From: Anas platyrhynchos
Taxonomy: Eukaryota > Chordata > Aves > Anseriformes > Anatidae
Assembly (NCBI RefSeq): GCF_047663525.1
Contig: NC_092602.1
Coordinates: 7,871,501 to 7,935,500, forward strand
Length of the DNA stretch: 64,000 nucleotides
Direction of reading: 5' to 3'
Position 1 is the stretch's first letter. Each line of letters opens with the position of its first letter. Positions 10,261 to 21,800 of this stretch are shown here, piece by piece. The notes beneath the pieces are model-generated. The model was not told where the DNA came from. It saw nothing but the letters and a program-made list of their open reading frames with translations, and searched no databases. A program made the translations under genes and the position numbers.

Positions 10261-11880
10261 CTGCAAGAAAGGGGGCAACACAGGGTCATTCCTTGAGCTC
10301 TTCACATGTGTTGGATGTCCTCAACTTGAAAAGAGAGGCCCATTTCTCGGTTGCAGGAGCTGGAAGCAGCCCTGCACCTCCTACAAAAGCTCCAGCAGTT
10401 CAGGCTGCTCTTCAGGAAAGCAGCTGGAGGAACTCACCCTCATTTGTACAGTTCTGCAATAACGTCAGCAGCTGTCTTCTGTTATACTGGATTAGGAATT
10501 TCTGGCATGACCTTATGGTACCTATCGGAGTCACAAGAATGATATGTAACAAGTTTTGAAACCGTGAAACCAAGTGTTACTATGTAAAGCATGAAGATCT
10601 TTGTATCACACAATAAATACCCTGGGTACCACCTTTATTAAGGCAAAGGATAGGATGCGTGTCCACACTGCGCTTCCCCAGTGATGTGATGATGCTAATT
10701 TCTAATAAGTAGTACCACCTCCTTGTCCCAAGCGGTTAATTTTCAGGACAGGGACAATGCTATACTTTAAAAACGTGTTTTTTTTTTTTTTTTAAAATTA
10801 ATGTAATGCAGCATTTGCTGCTCTGGTTGCTCGCTGTAATGAAGACTCCTGCAGCATTAATGAGGGTCTGAGCACGGGGGGCTGCTGTCCCTTAATTAAA
10901 GCCACCTCTAATGAAGCAGAGTGCCCACCACGCTCCCTCCGGGGCTCACCTCCGACGTGCAGGGTGCTGAGGAAGCAGGGGCAGCGCAGCCCGCGGCTCT
11001 CCAGCTGCCTGACGAGCGGCAGCGCCGAGCACAGCAGGCGGTAGAAGTCCTTGCGGCAGCGCAGCAGCACGGTGCCCGTGTAGGCGTTCAGGTACTTCAC
11101 TGCGGGACCGGCACTGCTCACCACCGGCACCTCGGGGGGGGGGGACCCTTCATCCTCGGGGGTCGCTCTTTCTTTCTGGGGGTCCCCTTTTCTCCTTGGG
11201 GAGGGGTCCCTTTCCGGGGGGTCCCTTCCATTCCCGGGGCTCTTTCATCCCAGGGGTCTCCTCCCTCCAGCGGGGCCATTCCCAGGGGGGTTCCCCATTC
11301 TCCCTGGGGGAGCTCCTCCCTCCCGGGGGTCACCCCTTCTCCCTCGGGGGGGCTTCCTGAGGGGATCCCTGCCTTTCCCAGGGGTCTTTCTTCCCGGGGG
11401 TCTCCCTCCCTCTAGGGGGTCCCTCTTCCCGGGGGGGGGCCTTTCTTTCCCGGGGGTCTTTCCCCTAGGGACTCCCCTCCTGGGACTCCCCCTTTCTTCC
11501 CGAGGGTCCCTGTCCCTTCCCGGGGGGGTCCTTCCCTTCCCTCCCGGGGGTCCCCCCTTGTTTTTGGGGTGTTCCCCTTTCCCTCAGAGGCTCCCCCTCC
11601 CTCCCGGGGGTCCCTTCCCCTCCCCCCGGGGTCCCTCCGGCCGCCACCTGTGAAGGCCAGCGAGCAGCAGGCCAGCCCGTAGTCCCCGTAGGCCCGCGCG
11701 ATGGCGTCCTTGACGGCGCTGCCCACGGCTCGCTCCTCGATGCAGGACCGGCCCCGCGGCTCCTCGGCCACCACCTGGCACAGCACGTACCTGAGGGGGC
11801 CGCCGGTTACCGGGGGGGGCCCGGCCGGGCCCGAGCCCGGCCCCGCGCCCTCAGCCTCACCTGTTCTTGAAGCGAACCAT
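10145..11880 (-). CDS. POP5: Ribonuclease P/MRP protein subunit POP5 (complete, five exons)
   Basis: POP5 is a core protein subunit of nuclear RNase P, which removes the 5' leader of pre-tRNA, and of RNase MRP, which processes pre-rRNA. The five exons in transcript order are 11861-11880, 11648-11790, 10950-11099, 10438-10521 and 10145-10260; they join in frame to give 170 aa against 163 in human. Residues 1-14 read MVRFKNRYVLCQVV, and family landmarks are VKYLNAYTGTVLLRCRK at 55-71, CFLSTLHVGGTIRSCQKFLI around 96-115 and QYNRRQLLTLLQNC around 116-129. The start ATG has G at -3 and G at +4. The C-terminal tail is Ser-Gly followed by a run of Glu and Asp and ending GTETD, somewhat longer and more acidic than in mammals. 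The gene runs towards RNF10 and has a CpG-rich promoter. Identity is secure. Confidence 0.96.
10438..10521 (-). CDS. POP5: POP5 exon 4
   Basis: The exon encodes GTIRSCQKFLIQYNRRQLL then TLLQNCTNE. The acceptor is CCGATAG and the donor is GTGAGT on the minus strand. Confidence 0.95.
10522..10949 (-). other. POP5: POP5 intron 3
   Basis: AT-richer than the flanking exons, with a 16-base T run at 10778-10793 on the plus strand. No gene seen. Confidence 0.85.
10950..11099 (-). CDS. POP5: POP5 exon 3
   Basis: The exon encodes VKYLNAYTGTVLLRCRK through CPCFLSTLHVGG, the best conserved part of the protein. The acceptor is GGTCCCGCAG and the donor is GTGAGC on the minus strand. Confidence 0.96.
11131..11640. 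repeat. Degenerate G/C-rich minisatellite filling POP5 intron 2
   Basis: The segment is a chain of imperfect copies of a short unit centred on tcccgggggtc, with spacers of C, T and G. One strand carries dozens of runs of three or more G, so G-quadruplex formation is possible. Unit length varies, so this is an old or fast-evolving array. The stop-poor sequence creates several long but meaningless open frames on both strands. Confidence 0.85.
11648..11790 (-). CDS. POP5: POP5 exon 2
   Basis: The exon encodes RYVLCQVVAEEPRGRS through AIARAYGDYGLACCSLAFT. The acceptor is CCCCCTCAG and the donor is GTGGCG on the minus strand. GC content is very high. Confidence 0.95.
11861..11880 (-). CDS. POP5: POP5 exon 1 (coding part)
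   Basis: Twenty coding bases encode MVRFKN plus two bases of the Arg codon, followed by the donor GTGAGG on the minus strand. It is too short to be found without the family's conserved N terminus. Confidence 0.93.
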
Positions 11881-12180
11881 GCCGCCGCCGGACCGACGTG
11901 GCTCCCAGCCAATGGGAGAAGCGCCTCGGCGCGCCGCAACCAATCGGCGCCGCGCGGAGGCGGGGTCAGAGGAAGGACTTCCCGTCCTGACACCTCCCCG
12001 GCGGCCCTGCCCTTTCCTCCAGGTGCTGGCTCTGCGCATGCGCCTTGTGTGCCGCCCCCCCCCAACCCCTCCGGGGCGACCCCGCCGCCTTCCCGGCAGC
12101 CCCCGCGCGGGGGCGCGCGAGGCGCGCGGTGCCCTGAGGGGACCCTGAGGGGACCCTGAGGGGGCGCAGGGTGGGCAGAG
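11881..12180. promoter_or_regulatory. POP5: CpG-rich promoter of POP5
   Basis: The region directly upstream of the POP5 ATG is extremely GC- and CpG-rich. It contains CCAAT boxes at 11909-11913 and 11940-11944 (plus-strand orientation, so ATTGG relative to POP5), the arrangement expected for NF-Y-driven housekeeping promoters. No TATA box is seen. I see no divergent gene that would share it. Confidence 0.7.
12132..12164. repeat. Three tandem copies of an 11-base unit
   Basis: CCCTGAGGGGA is repeated three times (last base G in the third copy) at the edge of the POP5 CpG island. Confidence 0.9.
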
Positions 12181-12200
12181 CCGTGCAGCCTGCTGAGGGC

Positions 12201-12228
12201 TAATTAATTAATTAACTAATTAATTTTT
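12201..12228. repeat. TAAT/TTAA tetramer tract
   Basis: A short array of taat/taac tetramers lies abruptly inside GC-rich DNA. A related tract of ttaatttact and ttaat units lies at 12381-12410. Confidence 0.85.
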
Positions 12229-12380
12229 ATAAAGCAGGCTCAGCTCCCGGGGCTGTGTCCCTTCAGTCTCCCTGGTCTGGTGCTTTTGTGCCTCATTACC
12301 GTCAGCCCAGCCGTCCCAGGAGGGCTCCTGCCCCTCGGTGCCTCACGGAATCGGCTCCAGCGCCAGCACAAGCTCCGGCC

Positions 12381-12410
12381 TTAATTTACTTTAATTTAAT
12401 TTAATTTACT
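12381..12410. repeat. TTAAT-type tract
   Basis: TTAATTTACT, four TTAAT-like units and a second TTAATTTACT in GC-rich surroundings, similar in kind to the tract at 12201. Confidence 0.8.
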
Positions 12411-15227
12411 GGGCTGCAGTGTGAGCGCCTCACGGCTCTGAGCCCCTCGGGCTCCGCGTGTGGAGACCCGTGAGGCTGGGGTGCGCCCCGTGTCTGCTGC
12501 CTGCACCCACCGTGAGCCGGGGCAGGGCTGCGAGCGCGGCCTCATTGCTAATTCAGAGTGGAAACAGCTCCTCTGGGGGCCTTAATTCCAGACAAGGAGC
12601 ACGGCGATAAAGCTGGTGGAAATCCTGTCCCGAGTGATAAACTTCTGCCCTCTGAAACGGATGCCCGCTGCGCCGCGTCTCCGCCTGTGCTCGCCCTTCC
12701 TGCCAGGCTTCTCTGAGAGCTGCGGAACAAGAGTTGCCTCAAGAGAGAGGAGCACCAAGTCCAGTAAAAAGAGACCTTTCTGGTGGGACCGTGAAGAAAG
12801 GGACTGGGAAATCTGCTGGCTTCTGGTGCTGATGTGGGTAGAAGCATTTCCTTGAGGAGAGACCCCACAGGATGGATTTTTGCCGTGTTGCTTTGTGCTT
12901 TAATACCCGTGACTGGATCAAACCATCAGTTCCACTCATCAGTGCGGCGAGCTCCTTGGTGATAAGCTATTCCCACACTTCTGAGTGATACCAAAACCAT
13001 GAGTTTGTGAACGAGGAGCAAGGCCCTGGGTGAGCCTCCCAGCGCGGCTGCAACCTCGGTGTCTAGTGGCATTCCCGTCCCTGCCCTCTGACAGGCTTTG
13101 TTCGTGCCCTCCCTCGTTCCCCTCCTTTTGCAGAGGCGCAGCTGGGTCCCTGACAGGCAGCCCACGTGAGTGCACTCTGCCCTGTGATCCAATAGGACAT
13201 GTGCATTCTGTGTGCTCCTGCTCAGCGCTACGGACGGCGAAAGCCTCAGTTTTCGGTCCAGAAAGCTGATTAGGAGAGACACAGCGCAAAGAGAGAGCAG
13301 TGTTGTGAGAGAGCCCTGCCCTGCCTCGTTTCATGTAGCACGTTGCCTTTAGTTCCCTGTTGTTGGTTTGGAAGATGCACAGAGCAGCCCTGAGCCTCCA
13401 CAGCTCCCTGTGGAGCGCTCGTGTTAGCACTGGCTGTATGACTCCAGTCAGGCCTCGTGGTGTGCTGAGCTGAAAGCGCAGGACTTAAAAGGTTGCAACA
13501 CCTTCGCATTTGTTTTCTTACCTCCTCGCCCCATCCTCTGCAAGATTCGCTGTATTGATTCGTGTCAGTGATTCAAGAGACTGTCACAAGTGATGGTGAG
13601 TTGTACAGTCAAGGTGGAAAAAAACTGTCTCCTAAGAAAAGATCTGACAGAGAAAAATGCAGAAAATGCAATTTGAATTGAAGAGTGGGTCAAGACACCT
13701 GCCAAGGGAGAGGATGGATGTCTCTCCTGCAGACCTGGAGAGGCAATGTGGCCTTGGAACAGCTTGTGAAACAGGAACTCTGAAGGACAGAGCATACCAG
13801 GACAGGGGGAAATAACGTCGCACTCCCTGTATGCATTAGAGACAATTTGTAAAGCAATTTGAGAGCTTTGTATGGAAGATTCTTCATCAGTGCATAAAGA
13901 ATAATCGTTTCATCAATGATTGTCCAACAACGTGGGGAATTTGATAAACTCCCAGGCTGAATTTCTCTGGCCTTGGTCTGCATATTGATTTTATTTCAAG
14001 AATAATAGAGTAAATGCTGTAAATGGCTGGTATTGATGTGTTGTGACAAGCAGGACAAAGTGTGTTTTGGAGCTGTGTGGTCCTGCGTTGCTGTCACTGT
14101 TCAGCTACTTCAGAGGCCTCAAAGATTCACCAGTGAGACTTTCTTCCCTCCATGTCCATGTAGCTGTTCTAAGACTGCCTGTCTTCAATCTGGCCCTGGG
14201 CAGAGATGAACAGATGAGCAAGAGACTCTGGACTGACTTTGTGTTCCTGTCCACACAGCGCTACACTAATGGAACAGTTACAGCACTAGGTCAAGCAAGA
14301 GCAGGTGTGAGCCCGCTGGTTGGGGTGTTCTGTATCCAGCTGCCCCTCCAGTGAATGTTGCTTTAGATAAGTGACCACCCAGCGGGGCTGAGGCTGAACC
14401 CCCAGTACCCAGATCGCAGCAGTTGCGTGGGCTGTTGCAGAGCTGGGCTCAGGCAGCGGATGCGTGTTGGGAAGGTGAGTTTTGGTAACAGAAGCCGAAT
14501 TCTCTCTCGGCATAGCGTGAGGAGACCGAGTGCCTCGCTGAGGCTGTGAGCTGCGCTGAGCAGCCAAATGCCCTAAAAACCCGTCAGAAAGAGTTGAGTG
14601 GGTTTTGAGCCCACCAGCCCTTCCTTGGCTGACCTGAGATGCAGAGTGGGGCTGGGAAATGGCCGAGGTAACAACTGCAGGAAGGGAGTTCTGGCCTCCT
14701 CTGCCCACTCCCGTGGGACTGCCCTTTGAGTACTGGGCTGTGCAGCTCTGCCCTGGCCCTGCAGCTCAGTGCCCAGCAGCCCCCGCCTCAAGAAAGGCTC
14801 TCAAACAAATCCTGACACTTTTAGGCTGGATGCTGTGGGGTACAGGAGGGATGCTGAGGTCGTTTTCCAAGCTCACCTTTGTTATGTGCAGTAGTATGCA
14901 CGTGGAGGGGATATTCCCAAGCAGGCCTGGTTGTTCTTATTACTGTTTTTGTTCATGACTTGACATTTTACTTGAAGACCTAGACCTTCATTTTGGATTT
15001 ACGCAGCATTCGTAATCTCCAGATTATGGGTTAGATCACATTTGTATTGTGTACAATTAATTGTGCTAATAAGCTGCAATAAACACGGTGATTAATGCAC
15101 ACCGTCTGTTGCAGGCAGCCAGCTCTTACAATTTCTAAGTATTTGCTATAATGAAAATTGCCAGCAAATGTGTTCAGTGAGAAGACAGAGATCCGTTACT
15201 GAATCTCTGTACTCTTTTTAGGCAGGA

Positions 15228-15325
15228 GGTTTGCATTTTGTAAACGAATAAACTGAGGCACAAAGGGATTACACAAATTGTTCAGAGTAAGTAGCTGTCA
15301 GACTGGAGACTCAGAGCAAGGGCAT
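15228..15325 (-). mobile_element. Fossil SINE, MIR-like (antisense)
   Basis: The plus strand reads as a decayed reverse complement of the MIR consensus: tttgcattttgtaaacg, then aaactgaggcacaaaggg, a diverged counterpart of the 'aagtgacttgcccaaggtc' part, then agtagctgtcagac. The order and spacing match the MIR core and 3' half. MIR copies predate the bird-mammal split, so survival in a bird is plausible. The call is by eye from memory of the consensus. Confidence 0.6.
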
Positions 15326-18300
15326 GGTGTGAGTAGAGGGAACATATTAGAGCACATTGTGTTGGAGCATCAGTCCTGTATGTTGCTTGCACATGATTCA
15401 GCCAAGTAATTACATTCTGGGGTAAAATTAGGCTGAGCTGCTTCTCCATCCTTGTGATAGCACAATTTGATCTTCCGCAAATAGCCCAAGCCATGGTTTT
15501 GCTCCCCCCTGGAAGCACTGAACTAAATTTGCCATCAGGTGTGGCATTGGGGTGACAGCTATGGTTTGTTCCACTGCATGCACACTGCGTCCCCAGATAA
15601 CCCCGCAGCTGCACATACACAACAATCTGGCGAAAATTAAAACTGCTTCTGAAATTCTCTGCCCGATGTCGCCTGAAGCCGTTTGTTCAGTTTGTCTCCG
15701 CAAGGTCACCGAGACAGAAGAGTGCGTTCTCCGAGCACGTTGGCCTGGAGCCTTTCAGGCAGATGCCTTCAGTTAAGGCAGGGGCCGCCCTCCCCCTCCC
15801 TTTGGTCCCTTCCTTCCCACTCCCTCATTTTCTGTTCCTCTCTACGCCCCCTTCGTAGCTCAGGAGCCCCGGGATCAATATACTTAAGAATAAAGCCTAT
15901 CCCTTTTTATCATCTTAACACAATCACTAATCATAAACTCTCTTCTTTGGTAAGCATTAGAGCCTTCCTTAGCTGCAGTAGAATGTGTTATTGTGGTCCT
16001 TTTTTCTGTTTTTTCTTCTTCCAGAACTGTCCTGAGAGCGCTTCCCCTGTGCTTCCTCGTGCGCAGGGCAGAGCTGAGGGCAGCTCTGAATTGCTGGGCC
16101 CTCGGTACCCTGATCTTGCAAACCCATGAGGCTGCAGCTTGAAACAAATTCTATTTCTGCATCTTTCAGCAGCTTGCAGCATGATCTTAGACTGTTTCCT
16201 TTAGGAAAGTCAAAATATAAAATTCACTTTTTTTTTTTTTGAATAGTCAAGAGCAGGAAAATTCTGTTCAGGATGATATTGGCCGCGTGTGCTGCGAAGC
16301 TGGCCCTGAACTTCTGAGCTTGGTTTTCTCAAGCTCTGCAACGGGAATAATGCAAGTACTTTGCTTGCAGATATATGTTAAAGATCGGTAAAAAGCTTCC
16401 TTGAACATTGTTAATTATCAAATTAGTAAAACTGCTCCTATCTGTGAAATCCACAGGCAGCACACTCCTCGTCTGCAGCAGGTTGCTGCAAGAAGCAAAC
16501 GGCTGCTTCCCAACTCAAAGGCAGAACCCAGAATATTTGTTCTGATAGTTTGGGATTTGCTTCTCCCTTCCCTTTCTGCATCTGGGAGCACTGAGTGAGC
16601 CACGTAAGTTGCTGTGTGGAAAAAAACCCAACCCATCCTTAATGCCTCCTTCACGGGGATGTTCAGATGGATTAATTATTCTTTGTTCTGGTCTCTGAAG
16701 ATAAAGGGTAATTGCTCTTAATTAGGAGTAATTGAAAAATTGCTCCTTCGCAGAGAGCCCAATAGCATTAGTGGGATTTGAGCTTCTTGCCACCTATAGG
16801 GAGGAGACTGCCAGCCCTGAAGTTACAGCAAAGGCTGCTCTAAACCCAAGGATGGCCTCAGAGGGTTTCCTCCGTTCCCAGCCTGCGCTTCAGAGCAATG
16901 TTTTCAGATATCCCAGGTCCTGGAGCATGCAAGCGAGGCTGGGCTCTTTGTTTTGTTCTGCTGAGTGGTGCTTCAGCAGAGGATGCGATCCGCGAGGCCG
17001 GCTGTCAGCCTTGGTGCCGCGAGGCTTTTCGTCAGGAAGCTTCCAGGAACAAACACCCCTTGGCTTACCTGTCCGCCAAGGAAGCTTGAGGAAAAAAGCA
17101 AACAAAAGCCTCCACCTCTTTAGGAAGCAGCACTTCATCAGGGGGTCAGCAAGAAGGCAGAGGCGCCTGCCAAAAGTGGAGAATGTTGAGATATTTGGAT
17201 TAAGGTGAAAAGCAGAATTAGGATTTTTCCGAGGGCAGAACAGATCCGTGCGCCCTGCTTTTTCTTGCCCCTCAATTCCTCTGCAGGTGAAGCCGTGGCC
17301 CTGTTTTGCAGTGAGATGCATCTGCTGCTGTTGCCGTGTGCTGAACAACCCTTCTCTCTGCGTGGCTTTATGTTCAGCTCCAGCAGCCTCGAGCAGCACA
17401 GGAGCAGGGCTGCCTGCCGCAGAGCACTCAGCTCTGTAATGAGGGAGACGAAGGCAAACACTTCCCTGCACACCCCTCGCTCAGCAGCAGCGGAGCTGAG
17501 CGCAAGGACAGGCCTCCAGGAGCAGCCCTGCACAACCCGTGGCTGCTTCGTGGCTCCAGCAGGGCAGCAGCAGCGTGTGACAGAGGAGAGGAGCTGCGGG
17601 GAGCTGCTCAGAGCGGTAGGGCTGGGGAGTTTCAGGGTCTCGGCATGTCCTGGTGTCAGCTCGGAGCAAGGAGCGTGCCAGTCACTGCCTGCTTGGGGCA
17701 CAAGGATCTCAGCTCTTTGCCTGACCCAGCCTGACAGCGCCCTCCCCACCCGCCTGTTCTGGCCTCCAGCCACCTTCAGCTGCAGCCCCCCCCCTGCCCG
17801 GCACAGCAAGTCAAAGCCCCTCGGAAGCAGAGCGAGGCGCAGCTTTGGGTGGGGGAGAATCAGCAGCGACTCTTTTTATTTCTGCTGTGCTGGTCAGGGC
17901 TGCTCACAGAGACCAGTGAGCGCGGGCAGATCTCTGGGGGCTACGGCTGCTGTAGACTGCAGAAGACAAAAAGCACCAGAAGCATCTGACCTATTTTGGG
18001 AAGCTTGCTGGGGCTTTCTGGTTTGTTTTTATTTTATTTTTGAATTTGCACCTGAGTTAGAGGCTGTAAATATTTGTCGCTTTCCCTAACTATGCACACT
18101 GTGGAGACAGAAACAAACTAAAAAAATACCTTGCTGCATTTGCTGGGCTGACTCCACCAGCTGCCCTGAGGGCACGGGAGTTTGAGCTGGCTCTCGAGAT
18201 GACTTCTGCCTGCTGCTGGTTGCTCCCAGGCTCCTGGTGGTGCACGCAGCAGCCTTCGTGGAGTGCCTGATGCACTGAGATGAGCTGGGGACGGCTGACC

Positions 18301-18754
18301 GAGGGCACGTCCCTCAGGCCACCTCAGTAAAATTCCATCGTGCACGTGCTGCAACCCAAGCAGTTGTTGCTACGTGACCTCCTCTGTCCCTGTTTCATAC
18401 CTGTGGTGCTTCGAAGCTCATGTTCATCCTGCTGTAACAGTAGTGACTTAATTAGGGCTGAATTTGCTCTGAACATGAGCAGCTTCCATCAAGTCATCTA
18501 AAGGATCAGATCTCGTTTCTCCTTTCTCTCCGTATTGGTGGCATCTGGTTTCATTTTCCATCTTTCCGAGGGGAGCTCACTTTTCCCCCCATTTCAGCGT
18601 GTGCCTGCTGCGTGGCAGCACCCAGGGCTGCCGCTGCCTCCGAGCCGAGCCAAGCGGCGCTCTGCCAGCCAGCAAAGCTCAGGATTGTGGGGGGCAGAAC
18701 GTGAGAGGCTTCAAGGAGCGGTGTTGTGGACTGTGTAGCTTAACCCCCGTACGT

Positions 18755-18800
18755 GCTTATAGGTCACGAAACTAAGCCACAGGCAGTTAAATGTGTGTGT
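18755..18800 (-). mobile_element. Possible short MIR fragment (antisense)
   Basis: The words gaaactaagccacaggcag and gttaaatgtg resemble the same MIR region as at 15250, but the match is short and could be chance. Confidence 0.25.
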
Positions 18801-21800
18801 GTCCCCACGCAGGGTGTGCAGAGGCAGCAGTTTGCATCCTGCAGTGCCACAGGAGGCAGTGGCTTTGCCCCGCCTGGCTCCTCTTCCCTGGTACCCCAAG
18901 GGGCACCCGGGGCCTTCCCAGGGTAGGTGACAGGGTGGGCACTGCTGGTGGGACAGCAGGGCTGGCACAGGACGTGGGATGCCCAGCAAAACTTCTACAC
19001 GTCCACCACTCTCTGTGTGGCCTCACTATTTATTGCTAAATACACCCGTGTGAGAAACTCTGTGCATCTTGTGAAGGGTCTTCAGGATTCAATTCCTTTA
19101 ACTCGTCCCTTCTCTGCCCCTGTCCCCACCCTAACTCCATGGCCAGACTAAAACTCCCTCAGCGTTGGGCACGGCAAGCAGGGGGGCAGACAGTGAAGTC
19201 ATAATTGTGAGGTGTTTTTGAAGATGTAGGATTTAAATAAACAACCCAAACCCATGTGGGGATGGGTTCAAGTGCTTATTAGATTCCTCTACAGCATACT
19301 TCCTACTGCAGCTCTCAACAGCCCTACTGCTTTATGTACATATTGCTTTATGTCTTATATCTCCATGCACAGACCTCTCTCAGCTACGCTTTGTGTTCTG
19401 TAACCTGCGTTGTGAGGTGATCGGCACCCCTGAGTCACATCCCAGATGTTAACGAAAGCATTTTAACATCATTTAATTAATTTACTTAAATTACACGTAC
19501 TGAGCTTTTTTTGTTTTGGGGACTTGCTGGGTGCAGGTGTTCCTTGGTAAGCGTGGGGGCAAGAAAGCTAATTAGTCTTTTGCTTGTCTGAGCAGCAGCG
19601 ACTGATGGTGTCACCGTATGTTGAAGCTCGTTTTTCAATAAAATTGCAGGAGTTTATAACATGGATCCGGAGCTCCTGCTCCCATTCACATTCCCTCCTA
19701 CTCTACCCTACATTCTCCGACAGCACGATACCATAGTGACAAACACAGCAAACTCTCCGTGTGAAGCACGTACCGAATCTCCAGCCTCGTTCTTTGGGAA
19801 GCCTCTCACACATTGCGGCTTTATACAGGGGATGATGTTCAGAGGACAGGATAGAAGTGATTTTTGACTAAGTAATGGACTTAAGGACTTCACATCCAGG
19901 CAGGCTGTCTTTCTGGCTGTCAGGACTGTGTAACTGTGTCACCAATATCCCGCCTGATGTTTTCTTTATTATTATTCATAAGCTGCCGTTCCGTGCAGCA
20001 ATCAAACCCTTCAGGCTGCGCCGTCTCGGGGATTAGCACATCGCGGCGCGGTTAAAGTCACTTCGCCTCAAGTCTTCTGCCTCTGAGAAGTGCCCCAGGC
20101 TAATCGCAGTGAATGTGACGCCTGTCGTGTCTCCTCGTTCAGGTGCGTGCAGCGGGCCTGTCATCCCTGCAAGCCCTTACAGCCGGTGATATGCGGCCAG
20201 CCTCGTGCGGCGCGCTTCCACGCCGGCAGTCAGTGGAGCCCGGCAAGGTATGGCTCAGCCTTGCTTTGCATAACTCCCACAGCGCAAGGCTCTCCCTCCT
20301 GCAATCATTAATAAGCAAGAAGAATATTATATAAGCTGGCGTCTTTTTTTAAACCATGATAATTTCCAATGCTCTTATAATTAGGACAAAGATGAGAGTT
20401 TGAGCCGGGGGAGGAAACAGACAAAGGATTAAGCTGATCTCCACCATGACGTTGGAAGGTTTCTTTGTCTGTTATGTGCTAGTTTGGACAATAATGGGTA
20501 CACTTCAGCCACGTGAAGAGGAAAACAGACAATTTATTTAAAAGTATTAATCCTTTTCATCCTGAAACGTTATCTATTGCCATAAATAGGATCAGAGCTT
20601 TCTAGTCCACTTATATTGTGATTAACTGACCCTGCAGTAAGAGCCTGAAAAGCAGAGGATGTCTGTGTTGTATCCTGATGCTTTCCAGCTCAGGTGGGTT
20701 GGATAAAGCAGACAAAAATGTGTTGCTGGGAGTCTCTGCTTGAGGCCAAGTGACTGCTGGCTGCAGCCACAGGGCAGTGGCACGGGAAGAGACGTGGTCT
20801 CGCGGGCAGCGGGTCCCAAGACTCAGTAGGTCGGCCGTGATGTTTTCACCCGGGGCAGTTCAGTGTCTGGGCTGAGGAGGCAGGGTTTGCCGTGAAGGGA
20901 AACCAAGTGAAGGTGTGGGTAATAGATGTAACTAATAGGGCCGCTTACTCTGGAGCAGGGACGATTTTAAAAGTCACTTGTCAAAATCATTTTCCCTCTA
21001 ATGCTGCAGCAGCCCTCGGAGATGAGCATGTTCCTGATGTTCCCCCTCACTCACATGCACGAACACGGGGAGGCAGGCGGGAGGAGGCAGCTGCACTGAC
21101 ACGCTATGGGGTTTGCAAGAACAAGATGGCAATTTAGCAGAACGATTAAAAGATTGCAAACATTTATTAATAGCTTTGCTGCTGCAGCAGCTCTGCCGGA
21201 GAAGCCTTGCTTCCTCAGGGATGCTCTTACCTCCTGCCCCTTCCCTTCCCCAGCTTTAGAAACTGAAAAGTCATTTTTGGAGTCGGTTGCAATGTAAAGC
21301 TGTAGCTCTGCCCCAACAGTCTGGCCACTTTATGCCATTACCTGGGAAGGGGCAGGGGGAACCCAAGTGTGAGAAAGAAGTTATGCAGAGAAAAAAGAAA
21401 GGGATTTTTGTTTTCAGCTATTGCTTGGCCTTTTTCTCCTCCCTGTGCTCCTCTCTTTGTCTCCTTGCCCTTCTTCAGCCACTCCTTTTCCTCCCTCAGG
21501 CCAGAGTGACTTTCTGTTGCTGGCACTGGGTTGAGATGTGGGTCTGCACTGCATCGTTGATGCTGTGTGACAAATGAGGGGAAGACAGTATAAGAAGAGT
21601 TTGGAGCAGATCTGGTCAAAGTTCTGCAGAGCAACCAACAAATCCCCTGAGAGAAGATAGAGTAAGGTCAGGTCTTTTGTAATTCTCATGACTGTTGTTG
21701 TCTGCTCAGATTTTGTTTTACTTTTAACATTGGGAAGGGGAGAAGGTGAAGGTTCAGTAGGACGAAAAAAAAAGGAAAGGGCAATGGGCTGATCAAGAAA

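Noticed and set aside
11412-12065. 217-codon minus-strand open frame through POP5 exon 2 and intron 2
   Set aside because: It is POP5 exon 2 read through on both sides into promoter and minisatellite. The family alignment requires splicing at 11790 and 11648.
17138-18089. Overlapping 294-codon plus and 223-codon minus open frames in the intergenic region
   Set aside because: They are open on both strands over the same GC-rich DNA with no recognisable protein features.
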